Position numbers and translations under genes: made by a program
Notes under the pieces: model-generated
The model's database searches: none
What the model saw: the letters and a program-made list of their open reading frames with translations, nothing else
Told to the model about the DNA's origin: nothing
In this document: piece by piece, positions 55,257-63,861 of the stretch
Position numbering within the stretch: the stretch's first letter is position 1
Layout: every line of letters begins with the position of its first letter
DNA from: Fumia sp045615345
GTDB lineage: Bacteria; Bacillota; Clostridia; Oscillospirales; Ruminococcaceae
Direction: 5' to 3'
DNA: 64,000 bases
Assembly: GCA_045615345.1 (NCBI GenBank)
Contig: JAZLER010000013.1
Location: 124,001-188,000 of the forward strand

Positions 55257-55288
55257 CGGAATTTCTCCTTAAATTTAATACTCATTAT

Positions 55289-55317
55289 ATTTTACTACTT
55301 TTGTATCTAAAAATCAA
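55289..55317 (-). promoter_or_regulatory. Candidate promoter of trpS
   Basis: Minus strand TTGATT, 17 bases, TAAAAT; the -35 lies within the last codons of the CapA-like gene. Confidence 0.5.
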
Positions 55318-56479
55318 TATCCAAAAATTCTTCACCGATAACTTTTTTAAGCATATTTTCTATGTAGCCGAAACTGAAGGTACTGTCGTACGCCCTTACC
55401 CCGTGGTTTTTGGCAAGTTCATTTGAATACTCAGAAAAAGGATATATCCTTATGTTCTTAAACCCTCTGTCGTAATGGGTAACTATCGGAATAACCTTTG
55501 CAGAAGATATTTCGGGATATTTTTTAAAACTGTTTTTTGAAAAAGTGACATCTAAAATCCCACCGACCATTCTCGGTCCCATACTCTGTGCTGAAATGAA
55601 GTTACCAAGCGAATAAGCGCACAAAACTTCTCTGCCGTCATCGGTTTTTATCCATTCTAATGGTTGTAAAACATGAGGGTGGTGCCCGATTATAAGGTCT
55701 GCACCCCAGTCTGCCATCTTCTTTGCCAAAGATTTCTGCGCATTGTTCGGTGTGTGGGTGTATTCAACGCCCCAGTGCACATTCACAACAACGACATCAG
55801 CAAAAGTCTTTGCCTCTTCGATGCGTGCTTTGATTTTATCCTCCTCAAAGGTTCTCAGAAGTACCACTTCTGAACCACCCGGTAAACTCAAACCATTTGT
55901 AAGCTCGGTCATACCGATAAATGCAAACTCAAGACCATTTATATTCTTTCTTCTTATATCGGAATAATCTTCTTCGTTTTCATAAACCCCCGTCACCAGG
56001 ACACCCTGAGTATTTTTCCATTCTTTGAGTGCCGAGAGAATACCTTTCTCACCCTTATCGAGCGTATGGTTATTTGCCTGATTAAAAACATCAAATCCAA
56101 GGTTTATCATTTCATCTTTAAGTTCTGTTGGAGAGTTAAATCTCGGATAGGTTGACGGCTCAAAACCGGGTGCCATAACCGTTTCCTGATTTATAAGGGA
56201 AATATCTGCAGAGCTTATAATTTCCTTAACATTTTCATATGCATAGGAAAAATCATAACTTCCGTTTCCGCGTGCCTTTGCTTGTTCATAAATTGAATTA
56301 TGAATAAGGTTGTCCCCTGCCGCTTTGAGATTGACTTCTCTAATCGTATATTCAGGTAAAGGTGGTAACATATCAACACTGACATCAACGGTTTTCTCAG
56401 GTATAAAAAATACAGAAGACAGAATTATCACAATAGCCAAAATCAGATATGGTATAGCTTTATAGCCGACTTTTCTCAT
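55307..56479 (-). CDS. CapA-family (PGA synthesis-like) membrane-anchored metallophosphatase-fold protein
   Basis: Protein of 390 residues with one N-terminal membrane segment (IPYLILAIVIILSSVFFI). The CapA/PgsA domain shows LKAAGDNLIHNSIYEQA, SLINQETVM, FNQANNHTLDKGEKGI, VVVNVHWGVEYTHTPN and DLIIGHHPHVLQPLEW, which carry the expected metal ligands. Family members act in poly-gamma-glutamate export or related envelope chemistry, but many are of unknown function, and no other pgs genes are nearby. The ribosome site is AAAGGAGGTAATCAT. Confidence 0.85.
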   Translation of the reverse strand: MRKVGYKAIPYLILAIVIILSSVFFIPEKTVDVSVDMLPPLPEYTIREVNLKAAGDNLIHNSIYEQAKARGNGSYDFSYAYENVKEIISSADISLINQETVMAPGFEPSTYPRFNSPTELKDEMINLGFDVFNQANNHTLDKGEKGILSALKEWKNTQGVLVTGVYENEEDYSDIRRKNINGLEFAFIGMTELTNGLSLPGGSEVVLLRTFEEDKIKARIEEAKTFADVVVVNVHWGVEYTHTPNNAQKSLAKKMADWGADLIIGHHPHVLQPLEWIKTDDGREVLCAYSLGNFISAQSMGPRMVGGILDVTFSKNSFKKYPEISSAKVIPIVTHYDRGFKNIRIYPFSEYSNELAKNHGVRAYDSTFSFGYIENMLKKVIGEEFLDIDF

Positions 56480-56543
56480 ATGATTACCTCCTTTCTTTTA
56501 ATATAACATATTTCGACAAAAAATGAAATAGATTTTTGCAAAT

Positions 56544-56572
56544 TTGACCTTTTGACAAAATTGATGTATAAT
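56544..56572 (+). promoter_or_regulatory. Promoter of the rpe-Rnf-like operon
   Basis: Plus strand TTGACC, 17 bases, TATAAT, about 40 bases before the rpe start codon. It appears to drive the five genes that follow, since no other promoter or terminator is visible before position 60716. Confidence 0.75.
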
Positions 56573-56611
56573 AATATTATCTATATTTATGTATTTTTGG
56601 AGGAATTAAAA

Positions 56612-57241
56612 ATGACTATTGTTTCACCATCACTTTTAGCTGCAGATTTTGCATATTTAAATGACGAACTCAAAAAAGTTTCAGATGCAGGTGCCGAGTG
56701 GATTCACCTTGATATAATGGATGGCGTATTCGTGCCCAACTTTTCTTTTGGCACACCTGTAATCGCATCAATACGAAAATGTTCTTCGCTTTTCTTCGAT
56801 GTTCACTTAATGATAGAAAACCCGATAAAATACATAGAAGATTATGCAAAAGCAGGAGCTGATGCAATTACCTTCCATTACGAAAGTAAATCCGATGTTA
56901 AAAAGACTATTGATAAAATCCGTTCGCTTGGTAAAAAGGTTGGCATTTCAATCAAACCCGCTACTCCTGTAAGCGAAATTGAACCTTTCCTTAAAGATGT
57001 TGATATGGTACTTGTTATGAGTGTTGAACCCGGTTTCGGCGGACAGTCATTTATTGAATCTTCCCCCGAAAAAATCCGTGAAATCCGTGCACTTGCACCC
57101 GATATTGACATCAGTGTAGATGGTGGTATTAACGATAAAACTGCAAAACTCTGCCGTGATGCAGGTGCAAACATTCTTGTTGCAGGCTCATATTTCTTTG
57201 GTGCCAAAGACAACAAAGCTGCAGCAGACTCTTTAAGATAA
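56612..57241 (+). CDS. rpe: Ribulose-phosphate 3-epimerase
   Basis: Pentose-phosphate enzyme, 209 residues, (beta/alpha)8 barrel. MTIVSPSLLAADFAYL, HLDIMDGVFVPNFSFG, FDVHLMIENP, MSVEPGFGGQSF and ISVDGGIN are the standard metal and substrate motifs. The ATG after GGAGGAATTAAAA was chosen; a longer frame begins inside the promoter. It heads the operon with the Rnf-like genes, 17 bases before the next start. Confidence 0.95.
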   Translation: MTIVSPSLLAADFAYLNDELKKVSDAGAEWIHLDIMDGVFVPNFSFGTPVIASIRKCSSLFFDVHLMIENPIKYIEDYAKAGADAITFHYESKSDVKKTIDKIRSLGKKVGISIKPATPVSEIEPFLKDVDMVLVMSVEPGFGGQSFIESSPEKIREIRALAPDIDISVDGGINDKTAKLCRDAGANILVAGSYFFGAKDNKAAADSLR

Positions 57242-57258
57242 ATCAGGAGGAAAACTTA

Positions 57259-58305
57259 GTGGAAGAACAAATCTATTTCCGCAATCAGGCAAAAGACACC
57301 TGTATTGCATTGACTCCGCTTCTTGTTATGGGAGTCTTTTACTATGGAATGCGAGTTATTTTTCTTGCCCTTGTGAGTATTCTGTCAGCAGTTGTCACAG
57401 ACTATGTCTGCAGACTTTTGCAGGGCGACCGAAAATTTTTCAAAAACGACCTCTCAGCATTACTTACAGGGTATCTTTTTGTTATGATGCTCCCGGCATC
57501 TGTTCCCTACTGGCTTGTAATTGTCGGTTCTGCCTTTGCTATTGCAGTTGTAAGGCACCCGTTCGGCGGTCATTATAACACTATGTTCAACCCTGCTATT
57601 ACGGCTTTTGCTTTTGTAACAATATGTTGGAAAGATATCATCACAAAATACCCCGCACCTCTTACCACTCTCCCCGTTTTTTCAGGTATGGAAGGTATCG
57701 TACTCGGTACTTCCCCCGCCTACCGCCTTATGAACGGTGGTGCTGAAGATATTGATTTTCTCAACGCATTGCTTGGCAACTTCTACGGACCTTTAGGGGC
57801 AACCTGTCTTATAATTTTATTTTCCTGTTTTGCTTTTCTCGTTATAAGAAAAGCTGTAATCTGGCAGATTCCTGCAGGTACTTTGGGAGTTGTGGCGCTC
57901 TTTTCACTCATTCTTCCGAGAGTAAATGCAAACCGCTTCTCTTCGCTTGTTTTAGAACTTTGCTCAGGTATCCTTTTTTATTCTGTCATTTTCATTGCTT
58001 CAATGGATAGCAGAGAACTGAAAACTCAAAACGGTAAATGGTTTTACGGAATTGTTTTAGGTCTTTTTATAGTACTTTTCAGAAATATAAGTCACATTGA
58101 ACTCGTATGTCCTTTTGCAATTATCGTAATAAGTTCAATTGACCATAAATGCGACAAATACGCCGAAAAAGTTATATTCCACACAGTGAACATTTCAAAA
58201 AATATATGGAACTTCTTAAAACTCATCTGCGCTATTGCAGTCGGCGGATTTATGTTTTTATGGAATAAACTGTTCCAGTTTATTCAGAAAATAATTGACA
58301 GGTAG
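57259..58305 (+). CDS. RnfD/NqrB-like membrane protein with degraded flavin sites
   Basis: Integral membrane protein, 348 residues, clearly homologous to RnfD: VPYWLVIVGSAFAIAVVRHP, FGGHYNTMFNPAITAFAF and FYGPLGATC match the RnfD core. In family members a Thr in a D-x-S/T-G-A-T motif carries covalent FMN; here that region reads EGIVLGTSPA (residues 145-154), keeping a Thr but losing the consensus. The conserved GExS region is GATC, and the D-x-V-T block reads DSRELKT. It uses a GTG start behind AGGAGGAAAACTTA. The subunits that would feed it electrons (RnfC, RnfG, RnfB) are not encoded nearby. An electron-transport role is therefore doubtful. Confidence 0.8.
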   Translation: MEEQIYFRNQAKDTCIALTPLLVMGVFYYGMRVIFLALVSILSAVVTDYVCRLLQGDRKFFKNDLSALLTGYLFVMMLPASVPYWLVIVGSAFAIAVVRHPFGGHYNTMFNPAITAFAFVTICWKDIITKYPAPLTTLPVFSGMEGIVLGTSPAYRLMNGGAEDIDFLNALLGNFYGPLGATCLIILFSCFAFLVIRKAVIWQIPAGTLGVVALFSLILPRVNANRFSSLVLELCSGILFYSVIFIASMDSRELKTQNGKWFYGIVLGLFIVLFRNISHIELVCPFAIIVISSIDHKCDKYAEKVIFHTVNISKNIWNFLKLICAIAVGGFMFLWNKLFQFIQKIIDR

Positions 58306-58314
58306 GTGGTTTAA

Positions 58315-59019
58315 ATGATAAGAAAATTGTATCAGGAAAACCGTACTGTTTTCAATAAATTCGATGCGGTGCTTTTAAATAACCCGATACTTGAAAGAGG
58401 CCTTGTTATCGCACCCGTCATTGTAGCAGCAAACACTCTCAAAAACGGAGTATCTTTGAGTATTGCTTTTACCATTATAACTTTTTTCACCATTGTAATC
58501 GCTTATTTTATCCCTAAAAACTTAAACTACACTTTCAGGGTTATAGTTAACGCGGCTATCGCAGCACTCGTTTTCATACCAACTGCTATGTTTGTTGAAA
58601 AGCTTATCCCCGCTACTGTGCAGAATTTAGGTATCTACCTGCCACTGCTTGCAACAAACTCCCTTATCATTCAGAAAAGTGAATCAAGATTTCATAAGAT
58701 GAACTTTGTTGCAATGCTTTTAAGAGTTTTCTGCAACTGTATCGGTTTTTCCATTGTGGCACTTTTAATGGGTTTTGTCCGCGAAGTTATGGGAAACGGA
58801 AGTATTTTCGGCAAGCCTATTGAAGGATTTATGATTAAAGTCCCCGCCTTTTTGTTCCCTTTTATGGGATTTATCCTTATAGGATTTATGGCAGCACTGG
58901 TTAAACAGCTTGTATTTTATTTAAACAGCAAACCAAAAGAAAATACCGGCAGAAATATCTTTGCAAAACTCTGGGAAGATGCTTCAAACGAAGTTATGGA
59001 GGGTACAGAAAATGAATAA
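58315..59019 (+). CDS. RnfE-like membrane protein lacking cluster cysteines
   Basis: Integral membrane protein of 234 residues with six predicted helices, homologous to RnfE/NqrD. In the family, two half-channel cysteines of RnfE and two of RnfA hold a 2Fe-2S cluster in the membrane, in the motifs NPVLxxxLGLCP and PLxxxNCxxLGRAEA. Here they read NPILERGLVIAP (Ala33) and PLLATNSLIIQKSES (Ser116), so both cysteines are gone. The rest of the pattern (ANTLKNG, MGFVREVMGNGSIFG) is kept. It is 9 bases from the RnfD-like gene and overlaps the next gene by 8 bases. Confidence 0.8.
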   Translation: MIRKLYQENRTVFNKFDAVLLNNPILERGLVIAPVIVAANTLKNGVSLSIAFTIITFFTIVIAYFIPKNLNYTFRVIVNAAIAALVFIPTAMFVEKLIPATVQNLGIYLPLLATNSLIIQKSESRFHKMNFVAMLLRVFCNCIGFSIVALLMGFVREVMGNGSIFGKPIEGFMIKVPAFLFPFMGFILIGFMAALVKQLVFYLNSKPKENTGRNIFAKLWEDASNEVMEGTENE

Positions 59020-59629
59020 TTTCTGGATGGATTTAAAAGATGTTATCGCCTCCTGTACACAAATAGCGCTCATTGCAATATTTGCACAAAACATTATCTT
59101 CACCCGCGCTTTAGGTACAAGTGCTTCTCTTTTCGTTATAAGAAAAGAATACAAGTTAAGCTTTTTCGGACTTATAATGGCTGTTATTACAACTCTTTCT
59201 TCCTGTATTATCTACTTTTTGCGCAGACCTATCAACAATCTTAAATATGCGTACTTTTTAAGACCTTTTATTTATGTTGTGATTGTCGGTATGGTGTATG
59301 TTATCATCTTGCTTTTCTGCGGAAAATTCTTAAGAAAACATATTGACAGCATCCGCCCTATGGTACATCTTTCAGCGTTTAACGGTGCCGTATTCGGTGC
59401 TCTCTTAATAAACGCAACAGCTAAAACCGATTTCTTTGAGTACATTTCTTTCGGAATCGGTACCGGTATCGGATTTATCTTGGCTTCTTACCTTATCTCA
59501 ATAGGTTTTGAACGATTAAACAGTGATAAAATTCCCCGTGTATTCAGAGGATTTCCGATAACACTTATCTATATAGGCATTCTTTCCCTTGCCTTCCATG
59601 GTCTTATAGGCCATGAGCTTTCAATGTAA
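59012..59629 (+). CDS. RnfA-like membrane protein lacking cluster cysteines
   Basis: Integral membrane protein of 205 residues, homologous to RnfA/NqrE. The two family cysteines (in FLGLCP and TTNCAVLG) align here with Ser37 (NIIFTRALGTSASL) and Gly125 (HLSAFNGAVFGALLIN), so neither can bind iron. The C-terminus, IPRVFRGFPITLIYIGILSL, still matches the family (VPAPFRGxxIALITAGLMSL). The start follows ATGGAGGGTACAGAAA inside the end of the previous gene, so the two are coupled, as expected for a heterodimer. The cysteines that remain (Cys15, Cys65, Cys103) are at unrelated positions. Confidence 0.78.
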   Translation: MNNFWMDLKDVIASCTQIALIAIFAQNIIFTRALGTSASLFVIRKEYKLSFFGLIMAVITTLSSCIIYFLRRPINNLKYAYFLRPFIYVVIVGMVYVIILLFCGKFLRKHIDSIRPMVHLSAFNGAVFGALLINATAKTDFFEYISFGIGTGIGFILASYLISIGFERLNSDKIPRVFRGFPITLIYIGILSLAFHGLIGHELSM

Positions 59630-59640
59630 AGGAGAATTAT

Positions 59641-60711
59641 ATGAAAGGCAGAAAAATCAAACGCTATCGTAGCGGATACCTTATGAGAAGGCGCAGACGC
59701 GAAAGATTTTTTAAAGCAGTTTTCTTCCTCCTGATAATTGCTCTTTTGATTTTCTTGGGCTACACTATAGCAAAATCTGTTTCGGATAAAAAGAATGAAC
59801 CTGTAGTTCCGGAAGTTTCGGAAACTGTAATTTCTGAGATTTCGGAAGAGCGGGTTGAAGAGCCTGAAAGCGAAATCATAACAGAAGAAAACTCTTCCGA
59901 TATCCGTTCAATTTTGCTTCCTTACGAGAATATGGAAAGTTGTGAAGCTTTCCTTAAATCCGTGGACAAAGAACTCTTTAACGCAGTTACCGTTGAACTC
60001 AAAACTATGAGCGGTCAGCTTTTGTATGATTCTGAAATTGCCCTTGCAAAAAAATGCGAAGCAATTGCCGAAACTACTTTTGACCATAAGGAAATCGCAG
60101 AAAAAATCACAGAATACGGCTTTACACCTGTTGCAAGAATTTATGCTTTACAGGACGATTACGCATCACATTCAAGCTACTCGACTTCCTATATCTACGA
60201 TAATCAGGCAGAAGTAACCTGGCTTGACAATTCACCCGACCAGGGCGGAAAATCATGGCTTAACCCCTATATGCCTAAAGCGTTGGAGTACCTTTCGGAA
60301 ATAACAAAGGAAATCTGTGATGCAGGTTATAAAGTGATTATCGTAAACGGAATTCAGTACCCCAATACCGCAAACCAGAAAGGTATGACATTCGGTGAAA
60401 GCGCTGATACAATGACACAAAAAGAAGCCCTCGACAAAACCTTTGATACTATCAGAACCGAAGCTTCAAAGTACAGCGTTACGGTCATTCCTTCATATAA
60501 AGGCATCTGCTACCGTGATGAAATGCCTCATGTTTACACTGTAAACCCCAATGAGTTTAAAAACTACCCCGCATCTCCCATTATCGAAAGCGATATTTCA
60601 CTTTTGCAGTATGTTATCGCCGATGCCAACGACATAATCCCCACCGTTTCTTCTGTTGAACAAATCTCATCACTTAAAGAAAACGGCATTAAACAATATA
60701 TAGTAGGATAA
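59641..60711 (+). CDS. Membrane-anchored putative glycoside-hydrolase-like protein (DUF4015-like)
   Basis: Protein of 356 residues: a basic cytoplasmic N-terminus (RYRSGYLMRRRRRER), one membrane helix (about 24-46), an acidic stalk (about 50-85) and an extracellular domain. FTPVARIYALQDDYAS, WLNPYMPKALEYLSEITKEICDAG and VIIVNGIQYPNT resemble the barrel strands of DUF4015-type putative glycosyl hydrolases, where the last motif is usually FDYIRFP with an acidic residue. The acidic residue is replaced here (VNGIQYP), so activity may be altered or lost. It follows the RnfA-like gene by 11 bases behind AAAGGAGAATTAT and ends the operon. Confidence 0.65.
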   Translation: MKGRKIKRYRSGYLMRRRRRERFFKAVFFLLIIALLIFLGYTIAKSVSDKKNEPVVPEVSETVISEISEERVEEPESEIITEENSSDIRSILLPYENMESCEAFLKSVDKELFNAVTVELKTMSGQLLYDSEIALAKKCEAIAETTFDHKEIAEKITEYGFTPVARIYALQDDYASHSSYSTSYIYDNQAEVTWLDNSPDQGGKSWLNPYMPKALEYLSEITKEICDAGYKVIIVNGIQYPNTANQKGMTFGESADTMTQKEALDKTFDTIRTEASKYSVTVIPSYKGICYRDEMPHVYTVNPNEFKNYPASPIIESDISLLQYVIADANDIIPTVSSVEQISSLKENGIKQYIVG

Positions 60712-60715
60712 AACT

Positions 60716-60745
60716 AATCCCCGATGGAATTTTCCATCGGGGATT
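60716..60745. terminator. Bidirectional terminator between the Rnf-like operon and the EamA gene
   Basis: Stem AATCCCCGATGGAA/TTCCATCGGGGATT with a 2-base loop, followed by TTTTAATC on the plus strand. Confidence 0.88.
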
Positions 60746-60750
60746 TTAAT

Positions 60751-61605
60751 CTAAATATTCAGTGCGACTATTGCGCCAACGCCCAAGATAACGCCGATTA
60801 TCTGCTCACGGGACAATTTTTCCTTATAGAAGAAAATCGAAATCAGTACTGTCAGCACAATACCTCCTGCCGAGATAAGCGGAAACATCAAAGATGCCGC
60901 CATTGTGGCAGATAAAACTATTACTAAGTAATTCACCATTCCGTTTGAAACACCATAAATCAAAGAATACGGGAAAGCTCTTTTTAGGTTTGTAAAAAAG
61001 CCTTTTCGTTCCTTAATCAAAGCCGTAACAAACAAAAGAAACGATGCAATGAGCAATGCCATTATCATAAACTCATTTTTATTTTTCCCTTCGCAGTAAA
61101 TAATCTGCATTCGCTGTACAGTGGAACATCCGCCGCTTCCAACAAAGGACAACAAAGCATAAAATCCCCACTTAAGAGTGATTTTCTTTTCATCGCCTTT
61201 CTTTTCCATATTGATAAGAAAAAGCGATACAAGTAAAAGCACTATTCCGATTATCAGGAAAACACTGACAGGCTCATTCAGGAAAATAAGTCCGTAACAG
61301 GCAGGTATTATAAGAGAATACGCGGCAATAAGTGCAGAAAGCGATAACGGACCTGTTGCAATAGCAAGAAGCGAGCCGAAAACTCCCATAAAATAAGTTG
61401 CTGCAAAACCCAGAGAATACATAAATGTTTCAAGGCTGAACGCAAAATTTCCTCTTGAAGGAATAATGAAAAAGAATGCTGCAAAAAACGGGACCATGGC
61501 AAGAAAGGTAAAATTGCCATTCTTCACCTTTTCATCGAACATTTTACAGCTTATGTTCTGTAATGAAAGTCCGACAATAATCAAAGATAAAAACAAAATA
61601 CTCAT
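60751..61605 (-). CDS. EamA/DMT-family transporter
   Basis: Drug/metabolite-transporter-superfamily protein, 284 residues, with about ten hydrophobic helices and two EamA-like halves; ATGPLSLSALIAAYSLIIPA and FPLISAGGIVLTVLISIFFY are the repeat-end motifs. The substrate is unknown. It begins 4 bases after parC with only a weak ribosome site (GGGATAATAAT), so it probably depends on translation from parC. Confidence 0.85.
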   Translation of the reverse strand: MSILFLSLIIVGLSLQNISCKMFDEKVKNGNFTFLAMVPFFAAFFFIIPSRGNFAFSLETFMYSLGFAATYFMGVFGSLLAIATGPLSLSALIAAYSLIIPACYGLIFLNEPVSVFLIIGIVLLLVSLFLINMEKKGDEKKITLKWGFYALLSFVGSGGCSTVQRMQIIYCEGKNKNEFMIMALLIASFLLFVTALIKERKGFFTNLKRAFPYSLIYGVSNGMVNYLVIVLSATMAASLMFPLISAGGIVLTVLISIFFYKEKLSREQIIGVILGVGAIVALNI

Positions 61606-61609
61606 ATTA

Positions 61610-63844
61610 TTATCCCAATGTCAGCTGTTCGCCTAAATCCTCTTCCCTGATAAGTGCACCCGCAGCAGGTAAGGTCCTTGTGCGGTAACGATGAGGATTT
61701 GTAAATGTGTTTTCTGTGAGTGTCTTGACGCCTTGCAGGAAGGCACCTTTTTTAAGTGTCATAACCGACACACCCTGATTATCTCTTGTTGCCTTGGAAG
61801 CAATCATATCGGGGTTGAAGATAAGATTGCGCTTACCGGAAGAAGTAAGAACAAATTCTTCATTTTCAGCAGGTACTCTTACAGCAACAAGCGGTGATTT
61901 ATCACTGTATGCATTCTGGAGCTTTTTGCGGTTTGTCTTGGTTTCGTAAGAATTAAGAGGCACTTTTGAAACCTTACCATTTTCAAAGAAGAACAGTACA
62001 TAGCCCTTAAAATCAACGGTAACAACTGCATAAACCAACTTTTCACCATCGTCAAATCCAAGTTTTGAAGGGACATAATCACCCATAACACTTGCTTTTG
62101 TTTCGGCAAAATCAGCAACCTTAGCCTTATATACCTGTGCCTTATCGGTAAAGAATAAAAGCTCTGCCTTGTTTGTGGTTTCCACCTGGAGGGCAATGCT
62201 GTCGCCCTCTTTGAGTTTCTGGACACTGCTCATTCTCAGGGACAAAGGAGTAATCTTCTTGAAATATCCTTCTTCGGTAACAAATACATTAACCGCATAA
62301 TCGGGAACATCTTCTTCATCTTCCTCATCGGGAATATCGGAAGGATAAACAAAAAGGCTCTTTCTCGGCTGAGAATACTTTTTGATGTTGTCAAGAAGCT
62401 CGGAAATAATGATATTATTAAGCTTTCTCTTGCTTTCAAGAATTTCTTCAAGCTCTTGGATATCAGCTTTGAGCTGCTGAATTTCATCGAGTCTTCCTAA
62501 AATATATTCGCGGTTTAAGTGACGAAGTTTTATTTCTGCCACATATTCAGCCTGAATTTCATCAATACCGAAACCGATCATCAAGTTGGGAACAACTTCA
62601 CTTTCTTCTTCGGTTTCTCTTACAATCTTGATAGCTTTGTCAATATCAAGCAAAATCTTGCTTAAACCTTCAAGCAGATGAAGCTTGTCTTTTTTCTTTT
62701 TAAGGTCAAATTCCACTCTTCTGCGGACACAATTACGCCTGAAACGAATCCACTCAAGTAAAATATCCTTTGCGCCAAGGACTTTGGGCATACCATCAAT
62801 AAGCACATTGAAGTTGCAAGAATAACTGTCCTCTAAAGGAGTCATCTTATAAAGCTTTTGCATCAGCTTTTCAGCATCAACACCACGCTTGATTTCAATA
62901 GTGAGTTTAAGACCCGAAAGGTCTGTTTCGTCACGGATATCGGAAATTTCCTTGATTTTATTAAGTTTTACAAGCTCAATAATTTTGTCAATAATCGCCT
63001 CAACAGTAGTTGTCGGAGGGATTTCTGTTATCTCTATACAGTTTTCAGCCTTGTCGTAATTATATCTTGCCCTTACCTTGACAGAGCCACGACCTGTATC
63101 ATAAATTTTCTTAAGTTCGGCTTCATCGTAGATAATATATCCGCCACCCGGGAAATCAGGACCTTTCAATGTTTCAGAAACATCGAAATCAGGGTCCTTC
63201 AGAAGTCCTATAGTAGTCTGGCAAACCTCTTCAAGGTTAAAAGGACAGATAGCACTTGCCATAGATACCGCAATACCTACATTGGAGTTAACAAGTACAG
63301 ACGGAAATGTAGTCGGGAAAAGTACAGGTTCTGTTGTGGAGTTATCGTAGTTGGGCACAAAATCAACTGTGTCTTTATCGATATCCCTGAAAAGTTCTGC
63401 CGCAATTTTTTCAAGTTTTGCCTCGGTATAACGGGAAGCAGCATAAGCCATATCCCTTGAATACGCCTTACCGAAGTTACCCTTTGAATCAACATAAGGA
63501 TGCAAAAGTGCTTCGTTTCCTCTTGCGAGTCGTACCATCGTTTCGTAAATTGTCTGGTCACCATGAGGGTTAAGCTTCATAGTCTGTCCGACAATGTTTG
63601 CAGACTTTGTTCTTGCTCCGTTTAAAAGCCCCATCTTATACATAGTATAGAGAAGCTTTCTGTGAGAAGGCTTGAAACCATCTATTTCGGGCAAAGCTCG
63701 GGAGATTATAACACTCATTGCATACGGCATATAGTTTTCTGCAAGGGTTTCGGTGATGGGCTGTTCAATAACAACACCGGCATCTTTTATATAAGCATCG
63801 ATTTTGGTTGTCTTTTTAACTTCAGGAGTTTTCTTTTTAGCCAT
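61610..63844 (-). CDS. parC: DNA topoisomerase IV subunit A (ParC)
   Basis: Type IIA topoisomerase subunit, 744 residues, shorter than GyrA. Motifs include MSVIISRALPEIDGFKPSHR, the catalytic Tyr in AASRYTEAKL, FVPNYDNSTTEPVLFP and a truncated C-terminal beta-propeller (QNAYSDKSPLVAVRV, ATRDNQGVSVMTLKKG). It lies directly after the parE end, so the pair forms topoisomerase IV, which unlinks daughter chromosomes. A GyrA-box typical of gyrase was not seen. GyrA is the alternative, but neighbour and size favour ParC. Confidence 0.85.
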   Translation of the reverse strand: MAKKKTPEVKKTTKIDAYIKDAGVVIEQPITETLAENYMPYAMSVIISRALPEIDGFKPSHRKLLYTMYKMGLLNGARTKSANIVGQTMKLNPHGDQTIYETMVRLARGNEALLHPYVDSKGNFGKAYSRDMAYAASRYTEAKLEKIAAELFRDIDKDTVDFVPNYDNSTTEPVLFPTTFPSVLVNSNVGIAVSMASAICPFNLEEVCQTTIGLLKDPDFDVSETLKGPDFPGGGYIIYDEAELKKIYDTGRGSVKVRARYNYDKAENCIEITEIPPTTTVEAIIDKIIELVKLNKIKEISDIRDETDLSGLKLTIEIKRGVDAEKLMQKLYKMTPLEDSYSCNFNVLIDGMPKVLGAKDILLEWIRFRRNCVRRRVEFDLKKKKDKLHLLEGLSKILLDIDKAIKIVRETEEESEVVPNLMIGFGIDEIQAEYVAEIKLRHLNREYILGRLDEIQQLKADIQELEEILESKRKLNNIIISELLDNIKKYSQPRKSLFVYPSDIPDEEDEEDVPDYAVNVFVTEEGYFKKITPLSLRMSSVQKLKEGDSIALQVETTNKAELLFFTDKAQVYKAKVADFAETKASVMGDYVPSKLGFDDGEKLVYAVVTVDFKGYVLFFFENGKVSKVPLNSYETKTNRKKLQNAYSDKSPLVAVRVPAENEEFVLTSSGKRNLIFNPDMIASKATRDNQGVSVMTLKKGAFLQGVKTLTENTFTNPHRYRTRTLPAAGALIREEDLGEQLTLG

Positions 63845-63861
63845 CTGCTGTCACCCTTTCT

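Noticed and set aside
55257..55306. T-box or Trp leader before trpS
   Set aside because: The gap is only 50 bases, too short for a T-box, and no specifier or T-box motif was seen.
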